From Stramonita haemastoma (lineage: Eukaryota > Mollusca > Gastropoda > Neogastropoda > Muricidae): a stretch of 40,000 bases of DNA. Shown here in pieces: positions 8,832-19,266 of this stretch. The translations under genes were made by a program, and so were the position numbers. The notes under the pieces are model-generated. The model was not told the DNA's origin, made no database searches, and worked only from the letters and a program-made list of their open reading frames with translations. The stretch is from NCBI GenBank assembly GCA_030674155.1, contig CM060318.1, positions 2,602,089-2,642,088 of the forward strand. Reading direction: 5' to 3'. The number at the start of each line of letters is the position of its first letter. The first letter of the stretch is position 1.

Positions 8832-8974
8832 TGTGTCATTAATTGAATTCTTGTACTGTTTTATGGTAATAAGACACTGCTGTAATCACCAAAATGGCGT
8901 CTGTGAGTATGTGAGATTGTCTCTTCTATATCCTCCAAATATACAGCTATAATCAAGCCATCATAACCGTTACA
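8832..8974 (+). repeat. 3' LTR (143 bp)
   Basis: Identical to 4135-4277. It is followed by the second copy of the CCAGC target duplication at 8975-8979. Confidence 0.97.
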
Positions 8975-8979
8975 CCAGC

Positions 8980-10084
8980 GATTCCACTTCTTTCTCCTTG
9001 CCTTCCCCCCTCCCCCACTTCCCATCTTGCTATTGTGTCCATACTCCCTTTTTGTCCACCTTTACAATCTTGGGAGGGAGGGAGGAAGGGGAGGGCCCCC
9101 CAAAAACAAACAAACAAACAAACAAACCACCCAACCCCACTGCCCTCACATCCTGTAGCAACATCAAGGTAAACACAGGTCACTTTAGAAACAAACAAAA
9201 CAAACAAACAAACAAACAAAACTGGATTAGAACTTGGCGCATTGTTGATCAATCTGAATAATCAGAAGACACATAGAGTTATCCCTCTTGGTCGCTTAAC
9301 ATGGCGCTCTTAGCAGGTGAGCATGAGTTCAATGTTGGGGCTGAAGGAGTAATTTGTTAATTTTAGTTGTTAGGCTATAGTCTGCGGGTTTTTTTTTTTA
9401 AAGTTCTTAGATGGCTGCACACACACTATCAGAAGGTAATTATTTTCAGTCGCCTTTTTTAATGGTATTGAATTTGAAAATTACACAGGGCTACAATGAC
9501 AATGGAAGACCGGGACACAAAGCATTTACAAGAAATACAAGTTTCCGGTTTCAAATTCCAGGCTTTTTTTCTTTTTTTTTTTTCTTTTTAAGTGTCCTTT
9601 AACTTTTGTCAGTTACATTTCCTTACTATGTATTAGCAAAAGGTTTCTCTGCGAGATTTTCGAGTCCCAGGTTCATCGATGACATGGTGAAAGTTTGGGT
9701 ATAGGAGTGTTTTCCAGCCAAATTTAGTGACATTCTTTTTTCCTCTCCTTTTCTTCAGAAAGATTGGCTTTGTTTTAAAATATGTATCTTTTTTGTTCAG
9801 GCTGCTCTCTTCTCTGCTGTCCCGTCTCAATCTTGATCTATTTGATTTAATTATAACCAGTGTATCTCTTGACATTAATGTTTCGGTGGTTAGGGATTGT
9901 GTTTGTTGAATACATATCTCTTTTGTCTTAAACAAGTATTAATGTACCTTATGGGAATTATGTATTTGTTGAATGTATATTTATCTCCTTTGTAACAATC
10001 TTGGTGATGGTGATGTTTTTCCTTCTTGTTTTTGCTTTCTGCTTTATCTTTGCTTATTGACTTTTCTCCTGTCTTGGTAGGGTT
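8980..10084. other. Non-coding DNA with CAAA-type microsatellites and T tracts
   Basis: Contains CAAA/ACAA tetranucleotide runs at about 9105-9127 and 9188-9221, and T runs near 9390, 9565 and 10090. No gene is supported apart from the candidate first exon at 9301. Confidence 0.6.
9301..9316 (+). CDS. Possible first coding exon (very short)
   Basis: ATGGCGCTCTTAGCAG is followed by GTGAGC, a near-consensus splice donor, and the ATG has a good context (AAC before, G after). It would encode MALLA plus one base (phase 1). This phase would fit an exon accepting two bases, as the type A and B exon candidates downstream do. There is no transcript evidence; chance is a serious alternative for so short a segment. 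Confidence 0.2.
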
Positions 10085-10206
10085 CTTTTTTTCTTTTTTT
10101 TTCTTTTTTTTCCCTAATCAGGGCAAGGGCTGGATGAAAAATATGTAAATGCTTACTCTGTTACCCTTAAAAAATAAAGATTATTCATTCATTCATTCAT
10201 TCTCTC
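10085..10206 (+). mobile_element. LINE/SINE 3' tail with (ATTC)n end
   Basis: CAGGGCAAGGGCTGGATGAA, a TGTAAATGCTTACTC segment, TTACCCTT and AATAAAG, followed by ATTC repeats at about 10184-10202 and a short TC run. This is the same tail architecture as at 34010 and 36050. Confidence 0.7.
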
Positions 10207-11532
10207 TCTCTCTGCTTTTACAATTACAGTGCCATGTTAGTGACACACATGTTTATGTCTGTTAACAGACACTGGCTGGCTGTGATGGACCTTGTCACCA
10301 AAGGACACTAGGATGAAGGTGTCAGCACTACAGTCCTGCAGAGTTCAGAACGTCTTTACTGTATGTATTTCTTTCTTACGATCTCTGTTGAGGTATGGAG
10401 AAGGGATGATAAAATGAAAATACTTTAGCAGTGCTAAAGACTTGAAGGGCTTCTTGACTTGGTGTCTGGGACCAGAAGGTATGCTGGTCTTGGACTGTTA
10501 AATTTGATACTTTTAATCCAATGCTTGTACAGTTGGTGCATGAGATTGCAAATTTTCAGGTTTTTCAGGGCTGAGCTACTGCAGAGACGACATCTTTTTT
10601 TTTATATTAGTGAGTCGAGTCTACACAAAGTTAAGTAAACTAAACCAAAATAAATGGAGTGCAATGCAAAGCAGTGCATTGCAAAAGACAGACAAAATAA
10701 AAATAAAAATGGTACAAATCAAAAAGGGAAATAAACCAAACAATGGATTAAAAAGGGGAAACAGAACCGAAAATTGAAAAAAAAACAACCCAAATAGAGC
10801 ACTTGTGCAAAACTCGAAAGCTACTTCAAAACAGGAACAAGCAAAACAAAGCAAACAAATAAAAAAAACTAAAAATTGAAAAGGGGGGAGGGGGCAAAGA
10901 GACAAACACTGCAAGGACTCCCCAGGTTTGTGGCTGTGTTCTGGTCCTGCATGTAAACAAAGCTCCAGGTCACCTTCAGGCTTTGAGTACATTGGAATTT
11001 GCCTGGATACAGTTGTTGTGGGGTAAGTTTGGAATGAGTGATGTGAGAACAACTGGACTGGTGGTTGGCAGAAGATGAAATAATAAACCTGTGAGATGAA
11101 CTAAAAGAAACAATTAAAAATAGAGAAACCTGTGAGATGAACTAAAAGAATTAAAAATAAAGTAACCCATTAAAACAAAATGGGGAAAAAAAAGAAAACC
11201 AAGCATTACATAAACTGAACTAAACATAATAAACTGAAATAAAATGAGACAACCCTAAAAACAAAAAATAAAACCAAACAAAAAATCCCAAACCAATAAC
11301 GGAAAAATCCCTTTATGAAATGCTCAATAATAAAAAGAAAACTTAAACTAAAAGAACAACCCTCCACACCTCACCCAAAATCCAAATCAGGCAAACCAAG
11401 TGCAAAACTCCCCATCTAAAGAATGAACAAACAAAACCAAACAGGGAAAAGGTCTTGCAGGAGGTTGAAGGACATTATCATCATCGTCGTCATAATCATC
11501 AACATCATCATCAGTTTGTTGACCAAGATGGC
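10207..11532. other. Non-coding, A-rich on the plus strand from about 10620
   Basis: No convincing gene. A 143-codon minus-strand frame here is T-rich low complexity. A local duplication of about 47 bp (AACCTGTGAGATGAACTAAA at about 11087 and 11129) is visible. Confidence 0.55.

Positions 11533-11580
<48 letters not shown>
11533..11580. repeat. (CAT)16 microsatellite
   Basis: Sixteen perfect CAT units flanked by imperfect direct repeats GTTGACCAAGATGG and CTTGACCAAGACGG. It is the same trinucleotide that fills the large satellite at 30-33.4 kb. It produces His-, Ile- and Asp-repeat frames that are artefacts. Confidence 0.97.
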
Positions 11581-11582
<2 letters not shown>

Positions 11583-11763
11583 GTCTCTTGACCAAGACGG
11601 TTATCCAGAGGGACAGAAGCATTACAGCAGGCAACAGTTGTGTTTTCCAAGCTGGTCTGTATTCAGCCTTTCACAGCAGTACTGACATTTCTGGTTTGAA
11701 AGCTGGACCAGCAGCTTATTATGTATATATATGTTTTTTCTGAATAATGATCTCTTTTACCAG

Positions 11764-11838
11764 GAACTAGATGAGGTTCGGACAGTTTCAGACAGGCCCA
11801 GCACCATCAGAAGCCTTCTTCATCACTTCAGCCATAAG
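11764..11838 (+). CDS. Candidate type-B exon, copy 0
   Basis: Begins after TTTTACCAG and ends before GTACAG. It is open in one frame over 75 bases (begins ELDEVRTVSDRP). Its 3' end and donor region are duplicated 90 bp downstream. Unknown product. Confidence 0.25.
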
Positions 11839-12016
11839 GTACAGATTAATCCTCTTTTTAATATCTTTCTGTCTTGTCTTATCTTTGTACATATCTGTAA
11901 GTTATCTAAATACTGTAGTTTCCACAAGGTACAGATTAATCCTTTTTTTTATATATATCTTTCTGTCTCGTCTGATCTTTGCGCATATGAGTAAGTTATT
12001 TAAATACTGTAGTTTT
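11836..12016. repeat. 90-bp tandem duplication including a splice-donor region
   Basis: AAGGTACAGATTAATCC occurs at 11836 and again 90 bp later at 11926. Both copies continue with CTTTCTGTCTYGTC and AAATACTGTAGTTT. Confidence 0.85.
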
Positions 12017-12097
12017 CAGGTTGTTTTTATTCTGCCCCCTTTTCTCTGTGTGGTTTTTCTGTCATTGCAGGATGACTTGCATTCTTGTCTGTTTTTT

Positions 12098-12192
12098 ATC
12101 TGCCATTTCTGTCTGTCTGTTATCTGCCATTTCTGTCTGTCTGTTATCTGCCATTTCTGTCAGTTATCTGCCATTTCTGTCTGTCTTTTGCC
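12098..12192. repeat. ~24-bp minisatellite
   Basis: About four copies of CTGCCATTTCTGTCTGTCTG plus TTAT, with internal length variation. Confidence 0.85.
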
Positions 12193-13125
12193 ATTTTTTT
12201 GGAAAGGGGGGCATGCATTTCATTTTGAAAATGTTTAATGCCATGTGGAAAATTAGTTTGTTCACAGAGAAACTGCTACCAAGGAGTACGCGTAGGAGTA
12301 GGAGTACTGACAGCCTGCCTACCAGCATGAAGTAGAACCAAGGACAGGTAAGAAAAGGAGTCCTCTGTCACTCAAATGGTTTATGAATAAAATTACTATG
12401 CAGTCTGAAAAGTGGGATATTCTTTCCTCAGGTACATTGGTGGTTTTGAGATCTTGGGCACATGATCTACAGCTGTGTCCAGCAGTGTTTGTTGAATGAT
12501 CAATATTTATAAGATAAGGTTGTATATTAGAGATTTCTTTTGTATGTTTTGTCTTTTTATGATTTATCAGATGAATTCATTACGCTATCTTTCTTGGAGG
12601 GATGCTGGTCAAGTATAAACTTCATCAGTTTGGAAGTATTGTGGCCATGTAATTGTATAGTTTGTGCTTATGAAACTTTACCATTTTCAGTGTGACTGAT
12701 GACCATTTCCTGCTTTCAGGATCTTTAGTGCTGGAAACAAGTGCCAAGGAATAGTTATCTCAAGCTGCATCCTGTCTTCACAGAGGTATTCTTCTGCATA
12801 CTTAGCGTGTAAGCTTTTTTGCATGTTTGGGTTATTTTTCATTTTCTGTTTCATAATGACGGATTTTTTTCTGATTGTTTTCTGTGTTATTTGTTTTTGC
12901 CTTTGTTAGACATTTGTATACGTGTCATTTATCTTGATAATAAGTTACAATACATTTTGTTATATGCTATTTTTTGACTTGTGATTACAGGTGTTTCACT
13001 ATTTTATGAATAATTTTGGTTCATGTTAGTTTTAACTGTGAGTACAGTAATTATACAACTTCATTAGCAAGTTGAGTTGTACTTTTTGATGCTGTCTTTA
13101 ACTTTTAGTACATCTGTTTTGCCAG

Positions 13126-13182
13126 GTACTATGCAAGGTCTACCTGCTAGCCAGCTGTGGTCATGCCAACACCATCAGATAA
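13126..13182 (+). CDS. Candidate type-B exon, copy 1
   Basis: Follows TTTTGCCAG and is open in one frame (GTMQGLPASQLWSCQHHQ). The donor would be AA|GTTACA, which is weak. It resembles copies at 14148 and 15232 in its CTGCC segment. Confidence 0.2.
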   Translation, partial: VLCKVYLLASCGHANTIR

Positions 13183-13425
13183 GTTACACGGTAATGGTTA
13201 TGTCTTTGTGACCTGGTGTATATATGTAAGCCAGTGTGTGCATTATCATTTTTAATTTATGAATTTGTCTACATGTCGTGTGCATGGCCGGCCATTCCGT
13301 ATGTTTTGTCTGTGAATGTCTTGCTTGTCTGTGTTCTTATTTCTGTCTGTCTGTGGCTTTCTGAGGTCCTGTATTTCATGTTCAAAATGTTTTACTGCCA
13401 GGTAATAGAATCAGACTGTTGACAG

Positions 13426-13508
13426 AGCTGCTGTCAAAGTGCATGGACCTGATGGCACCCTGCCTGCATGGGGTAAACCAGGTCTCGTGAATGGACGACT
13501 GAGTCCAG
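13426..13508 (+). CDS. Candidate type-C exon, copy 2
   Basis: Preceded by CTGTTGACAG and followed by GTGAGAAAATGAT. Open for 27 codons plus one base (AAVKVHGPDGTLPAWGKPG..., ending LSP). The leftover G joins the AG that starts the type-A segment at 13867 to make an in-frame Glu. The copy at 14476 is similar (APVQVYGPTTSQLSAW). Unknown product. Confidence 0.35.
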
Positions 13509-13544
13509 GTGAGAAAATGATAAATTTCATTTGTAACTTTGCCA

Positions 13545-13830
13545 CTTTGAATATGATATGGATGCTAGTTAAACTTTGCTGTTTTAAGTGATGTGTGTTC
13601 TTGAATGTGTGTTATTTAATAATACTAGTTAAACTTTGACCTTGCCATTTTAAGTGATGTATGTTCTTGAATGTGTGTTATTTAAAACTTTGGCTTTGCC
13701 ACTTTAAGTGATATGTATTCTTGAATGTGTGTTATTTAATGCAATCTACATGCTAGTTAAACTTTTACTTTGCCACGTTAAGTGATTTGTGTTATTTGAT
13801 GTAATGTGGATGTGAATAAAACTTTTAGGA
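13545..13830. repeat. Diverged ~60-80-bp tandem repeat in an intron-like segment
   Basis: Around four units sharing TTAAGTGATGTGTGTTCTTG, then AATGTGTGTTATTTAA, and CTAGTTAAACTTT. Confidence 0.75.
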
Positions 13831-13866
13831 TTGACAGTATACCTCATGATAATTTACTGCTTTCAG

Positions 13867-13935
13867 AGCTGGAGTCCAGTGCTGAGGACAGTGTGTTGCA
13901 GTGGTGTCGTCACAACTTGCAGTGCCTCAACATAG
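13867..13935 (+). CDS. Candidate type-A exon, copy 2
   Basis: Follows TGCTTTCAG and precedes GTATGT, a good donor. It is 69 bases, phase 1 to phase 1, with 22 whole codons open and beginning LESSAEDSVLQ. It joins in frame to the C segment before it and the B segment after it. The ESSAEDS stretch matches ESSAQES in the copy at 18094. Unknown product. Confidence 0.35.
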   Translation, partial: SWSPVLRTVCCSGVVTTCSAST

Positions 13936-14147
13936 GTATGTTTCTGAAGAAGTAAGCTTTTTTGTTCACATTTTTGTCTTTTTTTGTTTGACTTGGTGTT
14001 CAGTATTAGTTGATTTTCTTATTCAATTATTTTTTGCCTTTAATTGCCTTTTGTGTTTTTTTTGTTTTTTTCATTATTGCTGACTTGTATCGCTGATAAT
14101 CTGTGTTAGACTTTTGTTATAGTTGTGAATGCCATCTGTTTCACCAG

Positions 14148-14216
14148 GTAAAACTGGCCAGAAGTTGTCAAGTTCATTGTCATCAGGCCTGCCTCAAGCT
14201 TTGGTCACCAAAATAA
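14148..14216 (+). CDS. Candidate type-B exon, copy 2
   Basis: Follows TTTCACCAG. It is 69 bases, phase 1 to phase 1 if the donor AA|GTGAAG is used, and open for 22 codons (KTGQKLSSSLSSGLPQALVT). It continues the frame of the 13867 exon without a stop. Continuing in the same phase into the type-C copy at 14476 meets a stop after 22 codons. Unknown product. Confidence 0.3.
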   Translation, partial: VKLARSCQVHCHQACLKLWSPK

Positions 14217-14475
14217 GTGAAGGATAATTGGTAATACTTCTCTGTGTGTGACTGTGAATGTTTGCCTTTGATTTTAACCTGTCACTGTTTCTATGTCTGT
14301 CATCCACTCTGTCTGTGTCTGTCTGTCTGTCTGTCTGTCTGTCCTGGTTGTCTTTCTGTGGCGCCAAGTCTGTCTGGTTTCTTTTTGCTCTGTTCTGTCT
14401 GTCTGAGTCTCTGCAGACCTGCATTTCATGTTGAAAATGTTTCACTGCCACATGACAGAATCAGTCTGTCGACAG

Positions 14476-14562
14476 AGCTCCTGTCCAGGTGTATGGGCCG
14501 ACAACGTCACAGCTGTCTGCATGGAGGGAGGCAAAAGATCCCGTGATAGTCCAACAGTTCAG
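14476..14562 (+). CDS. Candidate type-C exon, copy 3
   Basis: Preceded by CTGTCGACAG and followed by GTGAGAAAATGAT. Open over its whole length in the frame homologous to the 13426 copy, but that frame needs the AG|CT acceptor two bases downstream or a different preceding phase. Confidence 0.3.
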
Positions 14563-14691
14563 GTGAGAAAATGATAGATTTTATTTGTATTTGACCACTT
14601 AAGAAAATTACAGATTTTATTTTTATTTGACTAGTTAATGTGGAGTAATAAACTGAATGCAGTGTATGTTAATGAAACTTTTAGGATTGTC

Positions 14692-14792
14692 AGTATGACT
14701 GATGATGACTCACTGTTCAGTATGACTGATGATGACTGTTCAGTATGACTGATGATGACTGACTGTTCAGTATGACTGATGATGACTAACTG
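14692..14792. repeat. ~30-bp tandem repeat
   Basis: About four imperfect copies of CAGTATGACTGATGATGACT with a variable GACTGTT link, lying immediately before the acceptor of the type-A copy at 14800. Confidence 0.85.
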
Positions 14793-14799
14793 TTTTCAG

Positions 14800-14877
14800 A
14801 GTCTCTGGGGCTGGATTGGAGTGGCAAGGACGGTACATGTAACAGACAGTGACCAAGAACTGAAGTCTGTCGACAAG
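14800..14877 (+). CDS. Candidate type-A exon, copy 3
   Basis: Follows TGTTTTCAG and precedes GTACAG. One frame is open and ends SDQELKSVDK, matching SAQESAVDK in the copy at 18094. The other two frames have stops. Unknown product. Confidence 0.3.
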
Positions 14878-15231
14878 GTACAGTTCTACATACATCTGTA
14901 TTTTTATTTTTGTCTCTTTGTGTTGATTTTTTAAGTTTTTATGTTAGTCACTGTTACGTACATAATTTGTTTCTGCATTTTTGTTGTCATTTTGGGTCAT
15001 GGTTACTTTGTTTTATGCTAGCTGTCTTTTTCGTGATGGACTCCTGTTTGACCAAATACTATGTATGCGCAATTAGCTGTGGTCATGTTAGTGTTATGAG
15101 ATGAGGTGAGTGACCTGTCTGTGTTAGTTATTTACACATTTACCTCTTGTGTCTTTTGTTGCTTACTGTTCATGCTTTTTGAAAAAAAAAAAAGCTATTT
15201 CTACTTAAATGATGTCCATGTGTGTTACCAG

Positions 15232-15312
15232 GTATCATGGAAGCCTGACCAGCAATGGTCAAGTTCAGCACCTGCCTCAGACAGCGTCACTAAGGAAACA
15301 TCAGGACACTTG
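15232..15312 (+). CDS. Candidate type-B exon, copy 3
   Basis: Follows GTGTTACCAG and precedes GTAACT. Open in one frame over 81 bases (begins YHGSLTSNGQVQHLPQTAS). Shares GTCAAGTTCA and CCTGCCTCA with the 14148 copy. Confidence 0.3.
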
Positions 15313-15643
15313 GTAACTTTGGGTTTGTTTAGTTGTAGTCGTTGTGATGATGTATGTTAGTATTTGTTAATGTGATGCAGTTGTCTTTTTGTCTATCATT
15401 CTTTACGTTGTGTTGTGTGTGTGTATGTTAGTAATTGTTTGTGGTGCGTGTGTCTTTTTGTCTGTCATTCTTTGTGACGTTTTGTGTGTATAGTAGTATT
15501 TGTTTATGTGATGCGTTTGTGTATCCTCCATTCTGCCCGCCCGTCTCTGTATTGTTTGTATTTGCATTTCTGTCGTCTCCTATTTTTGTTCTGTCTGTCT
15601 TCCTGTGGGTCTGAATTTTAAGATGAAGATGTTTCACTGCTGT

Positions 15644-16180
15644 GTGAGTCATCAGATAGCTGCAATGTGATAAAATCAGTCTGTCATCAGATAGCTGCAA
15701 TGTGATAAAATCCGTCTGTCATCAGATAGCTGCAATGTGATAAATCAGTCTGTCATCAGATAGCTGCAATGTGATAAAATCAGTCTGTCATCAGATAGCT
15801 GCAATGTGATAAAATCAGTCTGTCATCAGATAGCTGCAATGTGATAAAATCAGTCTGTCATCAGATAGCTGCAATGTGATAAAATCAGTCTGTCATCAGA
15901 TAGCTGCAATGTGATAAAATCAGTCTGTCATCAGATAGCTGCAATGTGATAAAATCAGTCTGTCATCAGATAGCTGCAATGTGATAAAATCAGTCTGTCA
16001 TCAGATAGCTGCAATGTGATAAAATCAGTCTGTCATCAGATAGCTGCAATGTGATAAAATCAGTCTGTCATCAGATAGCTGCTATGTGATAGAATCAGTC
16101 TGTCATCATGTTTCACTGCTGTGTGATAGAATCAGTCTGTCTTCATGTTTCACTGCTGTGTGATAGAATCAGTCTGTCAT
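15644..16180. repeat. 35-bp minisatellite built from a type-C splice-acceptor region
   Basis: About thirteen near-identical 35-bp units (each containing ATCAGTCTGTCATCAGATAG and GCTGCAATGTGATAAA), followed by two 38-bp variants with ATGTTTCACTGCTGTGTGAT. The unit corresponds to the intron end of the type-C cassette (GAATCAGTCTGTCGACAG then AGCTSCTG), so each repeat carries an acceptor-like CAG|ATAGCTGC junction. Confidence 0.9.
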
Positions 16181-16183
16181 CAG

Positions 16184-16280
16184 ATGGCTGCTGCTGCTGA
16201 TGTCAACACCTGCCAGCATTCAGGGGGAAGAACTGTGACAAAATGCAGGTGAGAAAATTAATGAACTTCTGTGACAAAAT
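16184..16280 (+). other. Degenerate type-C segment, 3' end duplicated
   Basis: After the minisatellite comes a type-C-like segment ending AAAATGCAG|GTGAGAAAAT. The last ~20 bases and the donor are repeated about 34 bp later (CTGTGACAAAATGCAGGTGA occurs twice). Coding status is doubtful. Confidence 0.4.
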
Positions 16281-18093
16281 GCAGGTGAGAAAATGACTGA
16301 ACTCATCCATTCAGCCCCAAATAGTTCTGTGGTCACTAGTTCATTGACATGTAAAGGGCTCTTACAGCAGCTTTCACTGTGTCCTTCAGTGTGACGACAG
16401 AAATACCAAGTGAAATGTTCAGGAAACAACATAGTTTTTGGTTTGCATTTTCAACATTTTTAATTGTTCTCGTGTACATTGGTCAGCTGGTTCTGGGGGG
16501 AAAAGCTTGCAATTTGAAAATGTTAAGTCGTTTAAATATCTAAGCAAATAATGCAATGGTGAATTTTTTACAAGGACTGTAAAGTATAAAAGATCTGTAA
16601 GGAACATTAATTCATTGTGTTTCAAAACGAAATGATCAGATGACTGTAATGTGTAAGCCAAGGAAGCGAAGAAATGTTCAGTGTAGCTTATCATTTGTTG
16701 TTACTTTCAGGAACTGTGGGGGTGAGAACTGAATCCAGTGACCAGGAATGGGCGTCCACACCACGCAACTCCTGCATAACTCGGTCCAGGGCCCAGTGCT
16801 GAAATTAACACGCCCCTTCTTCTTTTTACCAAGTCCAAGAGTGGTCAGTTCCTGCTATGATCAGCACCAGCTGGGATGGGATGGGATGGATGGACAGCAG
16901 CTGAGAGGAGCTGAAAGTGGGGGACACTGACTGACAGCTGTGCATCATGGTGGAACGACAGCCGTCACGAACATCTTGGTAGTAGAGGTAATGTGTGAGA
17001 TAAAAAAGAAAGGGGGTTATGTAAATGTGAAAGCATCTTTAAAGGATAACTGTGAATTTGTCAAGTTTCTAATAACTGAAAGTGTCTCATTCACATATTT
17101 GACTTAATGAATCAAAACATGAAACCGTGCTGGTTTTGAAGTGTCATAAATGCATTTTATAAAATCATAACATTGAGTCATTTTGATATTTTAATCAATG
17201 AAATTAAAAATAAAGTGAAATTGACCCATTTAGGTATTTGACCTCATGAAGCAGATTATGAAACAGTGATGATGTTTTTGAAGAAAAATTATTTTGTGAT
17301 GAAATCATAACATTGAATTATTTTGATATTTAAATTGACAAATTTAATGATGATTTGCAGCAATATTTTAAAAAAAGATTTTGAATTTATTCTGCTTCAA
17401 AGGGAATAAGAAAAAGTAATCTCTGTATTTTAGCAAGTAAAGCAAATGACAAATCATATGACCTTGTCTTTTCATTTCAATATTTAATATCCCTAGGCTG
17501 GGGGGGCATAAGCTGACATGTTCAGAAAACGATTCATTGGTGATGTGAATTTGCTTGCAGGAAGCAGGATCATGGTAACATCTGGACAAACCCCAGGTTG
17601 AAAAGAACGCTTTGTGTTTTGTACATGGTAGATTTCTTTATGTACAGGGCTGTATAGTCTCTATGTGAAATATCTTCTTGAATACACTGCAAGTATAGCA
17701 AAAAGTTTTGTGATGGAATACTTTGCAAAAGAAAATGGAGATTGCTTTTTTGTCGGTGGAGATGTCAAGTGTACACTGTCAGCTTAATCAATCAGCAGAA
17801 AAATCAAAATAATACTTGCCTCATGTGAGGATTTTTGTCTCCATTTTCAGAGTGATAAAGCAACAAAAAATAAAGCAATTTACTGCATTCAAATGAGACG
17901 GTAAAACTGAGAATATGTAATTTTACGAAGAAAAAAGGAAATCATAATTATATATATCTATAGTTTGTAATTTTGAATGTTGGAAGACAGTGCCTTAAGA
18001 GTAATGTTAATTCTCTGATGTACCTATACATCTAAGTGATTGAGTCAAACTGTTGTAGTCTCTGAGCTTACTGAAGCTACTTACTGCTTTCAG
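16281..18093. other. Intron-like DNA with a degenerate type-A segment at 16711
   Basis: The segment after TTACTTTCAG (16711) reads TVGVRTESSDQEW, matching type A, but it has no donor near the expected end, so it is a pseudo-exon. The rest is AT-rich without a supported gene. A loosely repeated AATCATAACATTGA motif occurs at about 17163 and 17304. Confidence 0.5.
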
Positions 18094-18158
18094 GAGCTGT
18101 GGAGCCAGAATCTAGTGCCCAAGAATCTGCTGTGGACAAGTCACCGGGGACTGAACAG
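18094..18158 (+). CDS. Candidate penultimate exon of host gene (type A)
   Basis: Follows TGCTTTCAG and precedes GTATGG. It enters with two bases and ends in phase 0. The open reading AVEPESSAQESAVDKSPGTE plus Gln is acidic and Ser-rich. It is the best preserved type-A copy and is in phase with the terminal exon at 19936, with an intron that now contains LINE sequence. Unknown product. Confidence 0.4.
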
Positions 18159-18752
18159 GTATGGTTTTATTTCCTCTTCTCTGTCTGTACTGTACTTATT
18201 TCACTGGCCAGCCCTTCAATCTTGCTTTCATGAAGAATGCCTTTGAAAATGAAATCTTGGAAAAATTCGTGAAATTTTGATCTGCACCACAGTGTAGCAA
18301 AAGTGATTGCATTCTTAAAAACCAACAAAAACTGTTCGAGCAGAAGTGTTACAACACCATGCACCATGGTCTGTACTGCAGTCGGAATGTACATGATACC
18401 CCACCTCTGAAAACAGGAACACCTGATACAGGAATGTAGTAGATTCCAAGATATATCATACTCGGTACTCACACACAGTGAATTAACATAGTCGTTCACT
18501 ATATTCAGGGTTTGTACATGAGCCTGGGAGTCTGAAACAGTGGTGGGAAAAGTCTAGGAAATATCAGGAGTCTGTTTGCCTGTAGGAGACCTGCCTATCT
18601 GACTTTTCAAAAAATAGATATTTTGACCCCAGATATGAAAATATATATTTTCTGACAAATATTGATTTTGACAGCCACAAGAAAAGGAGAAAAAAGTGAA
18701 ACTTTGACAAACAGTATAAGGGATGTAACTCTTCTATGACAATTTCTTCCCT
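18159..18752. other. Intron-like, no feature seen
   Basis: AT-rich sequence after the donor at 18159. I see no gene or clear repeat. Confidence 0.5.
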
Positions 18753-19136
18753 TCAAATCAAAGCAAAGCAATTTTTTATTTCCAGATGGTACATTAAATA
18801 AGCATTGATTTGCTTTTTTCCATCAAGCCATCTATCTAAAGAAAAGGAAAAAAACAACAATAACAACAATAACAGCAAAAAACAAGACAAACAAACAAAC
18901 AAAAAAACCCCAAAATAAACAAAGCAGAAAATCCCTAGCAAACAAACCAAAACAAACAAACAAAAAAAAAGAATAGGGGAACAAACAAAAAAAACCCAAC
19001 AACAACAAACATTTCACCAACATTAATCAGCTAACATGATTTCAACAGCCTTAAAAATAAAATATGCCTATAGATAATACAAGCAACAACAATAACAACA
19101 AAAACAACCAAAAGAAAAAAATTCCCACTAAAAAAT

Positions 19137-19188
<52 letters not shown>

Positions 19189-19209
19189 CACACACACACA
19201 CACACAAAA

Positions 19210-19266
<57 letters not shown>

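Larger units (their letters stand above)
4135..8974 (+). mobile_element. Complete Ty3/gypsy LTR retrotransposon, apparently intact
   Basis: A 4840-bp unit with 143-bp LTRs that I read as identical base for base, TG...CA termini, and a perfect 5-bp target duplication (CCAGC). It has a tRNA-Leu-type primer site right after the 5' LTR, a purine tract right before the 3' LTR, and a single open gag-pol frame. The domain order protease, RT, RNase H, integrase is that of the Ty3/gypsy group. There is no envelope-like frame, so it is a retrotransposon rather than an errantivirus-type element. Identical LTRs mean that insertion was recent or the assembly collapsed the two LTRs. The PBS type and polyprotein resemble elements often annotated K02A2.6-like (Mag/C-clade), but the clade is inferred from memory. 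Confidence 0.97.
11764..16248 (+). repeat. Tandem array of diverged ~1-kb cassettes with three exon-like segments each (C-A-B)
   Basis: Three exon-like segment types recur in fixed order. Type C is preceded by an intron end ATTTCATGTTGAAAATGTTT and an acceptor CTGTYGACAG, with copies at 12268, 13426, 14476 and 16184. Type A follows YTTTCAG, with copies at 12720, 13867, 14800, 16711 and 18094. Type B follows a YRCCAGG acceptor, with copies at 11764, 13126, 14148 and 15232. Most end in a GT donor. Copies are diverged and some carry stops. The pattern suggests tandem exon duplication in a host gene, with partly decayed units. Confidence 0.5.

Noticed and set aside
10621..11052. 143-codon minus-strand ORF
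   Set aside because: Phe/Leu-rich translation of an A-rich plus strand; low complexity, no motif, no splice context.
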